Made by a program: the position numbers and the translations under genes. From positions 1-64,000 of the forward strand of contig NZ_JAKGSG010000038.1 in assembly GCF_021568775.1 (NCBI RefSeq): a stretch of 64,000 nt of DNA. The letters are read 5' to 3'. Position 1 is the first letter of the stretch. Every line of letters begins with the position of its first letter. Source of the stretch: Antribacter soli. Lineage in GTDB: Bacteria > Actinomycetota > Actinomycetes > Actinomycetales > Cellulomonadaceae. The notes below the pieces were generated by a model. That model was not told where the DNA came from. It saw only the letters and a list, made by a program, of their open reading frames with translations, and ran no database searches. Shown here piece by piece: positions 63,805 through 64,000 of this stretch.

Positions 63805-64000
63805 GCCAGGACCTCCTTGCGGGTCGAGGTGGCGGGGGCGGTCGGGGTGCCGGCCGGTTCGTCGTCGGACAGGTCCGGCGCGGTGGCGACCGCGGTCTCG
63901 CGGAGGCTGCGCCCGGTGAGCGACAGGAACACGTCGTCGAGGGTGGGGCGCGTGACGTCGACGCGTGTCACGGCCAGGCCTGCGGCGTCGGCGGCCCGCA
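63801..64000 (-). CDS. ABC transporter ATPase, C-terminal end (partial)
   Basis: Only the last 66 codons are in the window. The tail TRPTLDDVFLSLTGRSLRE is the usual end of daunorubicin-type ABC ATPases; the nucleotide-binding motifs lie beyond the right edge. Its TGA overlaps the permease start as ATGA, so the two subunits are coupled. Confidence 0.9.
   Translation of the reverse strand, partial: RAADAAGLAVTRVDVTRPTLDDVFLSLTGRSLRETAVATAPDLSDDEPAGTPTAPATSTRKEVLA

Overview
The window is a piece of a very GC-rich actinobacterial chromosome. Core genes (a GlxR-type Crp, GlnR, a PonA2-type penicillin-binding protein, F420 biosynthesis genes, PrpDBC), secreted chitinase, xylanase and subtilase, and abundant GTG starts fit a soil or plant-litter polymer degrader. 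Cellulosimicrobium, Promicromonospora or Cellulomonas relatives are the best guess, made from gene content alone.

Region 1 (1-17275) is an accessory island that ends at the 3' side of a tRNA-Pro(CGG) gene (17285-17358, minus). It begins with a suspicious C/G homopolymer (1-96). Next is a lanthipeptide-type set of overlapping genes (118-6246): full-length LanB, LanC, a separate LanB C-domain-like protein and a repeat-like protein; no precursor peptide, transporter or protease is visible. A 660-residue protein with a HEPN-like RNxxxH motif follows (6272-8254). Then comes what looks like an anti-phage or restriction island: a coupled operon of a DUF262 protein, a Z1-domain ATPase and a PD-(D/E)XK protein of the DUF4420 type (8529-14640), convergent with a coupled dcm-vsr pair (14600-16749), and a small excisionase-like gene (17008-17208) beside the tRNA.

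Region 2 (17285-37077) is conserved core. It holds a metallophosphoesterase, ponA2-type PBP, DUF4177, RidA and crp group; a gntR-prpDBC methylcitrate operon; nth with an EphE-like hydrolase; then glnR, a thioredoxin/DUF4395 pair, DsrE, FABP/nitrobindin, YgfZ, FUSC, DUF2516, asparaginase and dtd. As I recall it, the gene order resembles the mycobacterial crp-nth and glnR neighbourhoods.

Region 3 (37323-64000) is mixed. It has a LuxR-type regulator, a chitinase and a xylanase that share a bidirectional terminator, a sigma factor with a membrane partner, OsmC, a large secreted subtilase, a two-domain FAD/Fe-S oxidoreductase, a MocR-type regulator with a truncated cupin, an aldo/keto reductase, a cofD-cofC-nitroreductase operon, a LysE exporter carrying a palindromic element inside its coding sequence, a large low-complexity protein ending in a RAMA-like domain, and an ABC-2 exporter that runs off the right edge.

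The best candidates for something new are the DUF262-Z1-DUF4420 plus Dcm-Vsr island without a MutL-type ATPase and with a HEPN-motif neighbour, and the pair of look-alike palindromic elements at 59057-59118 and 59487-59554.
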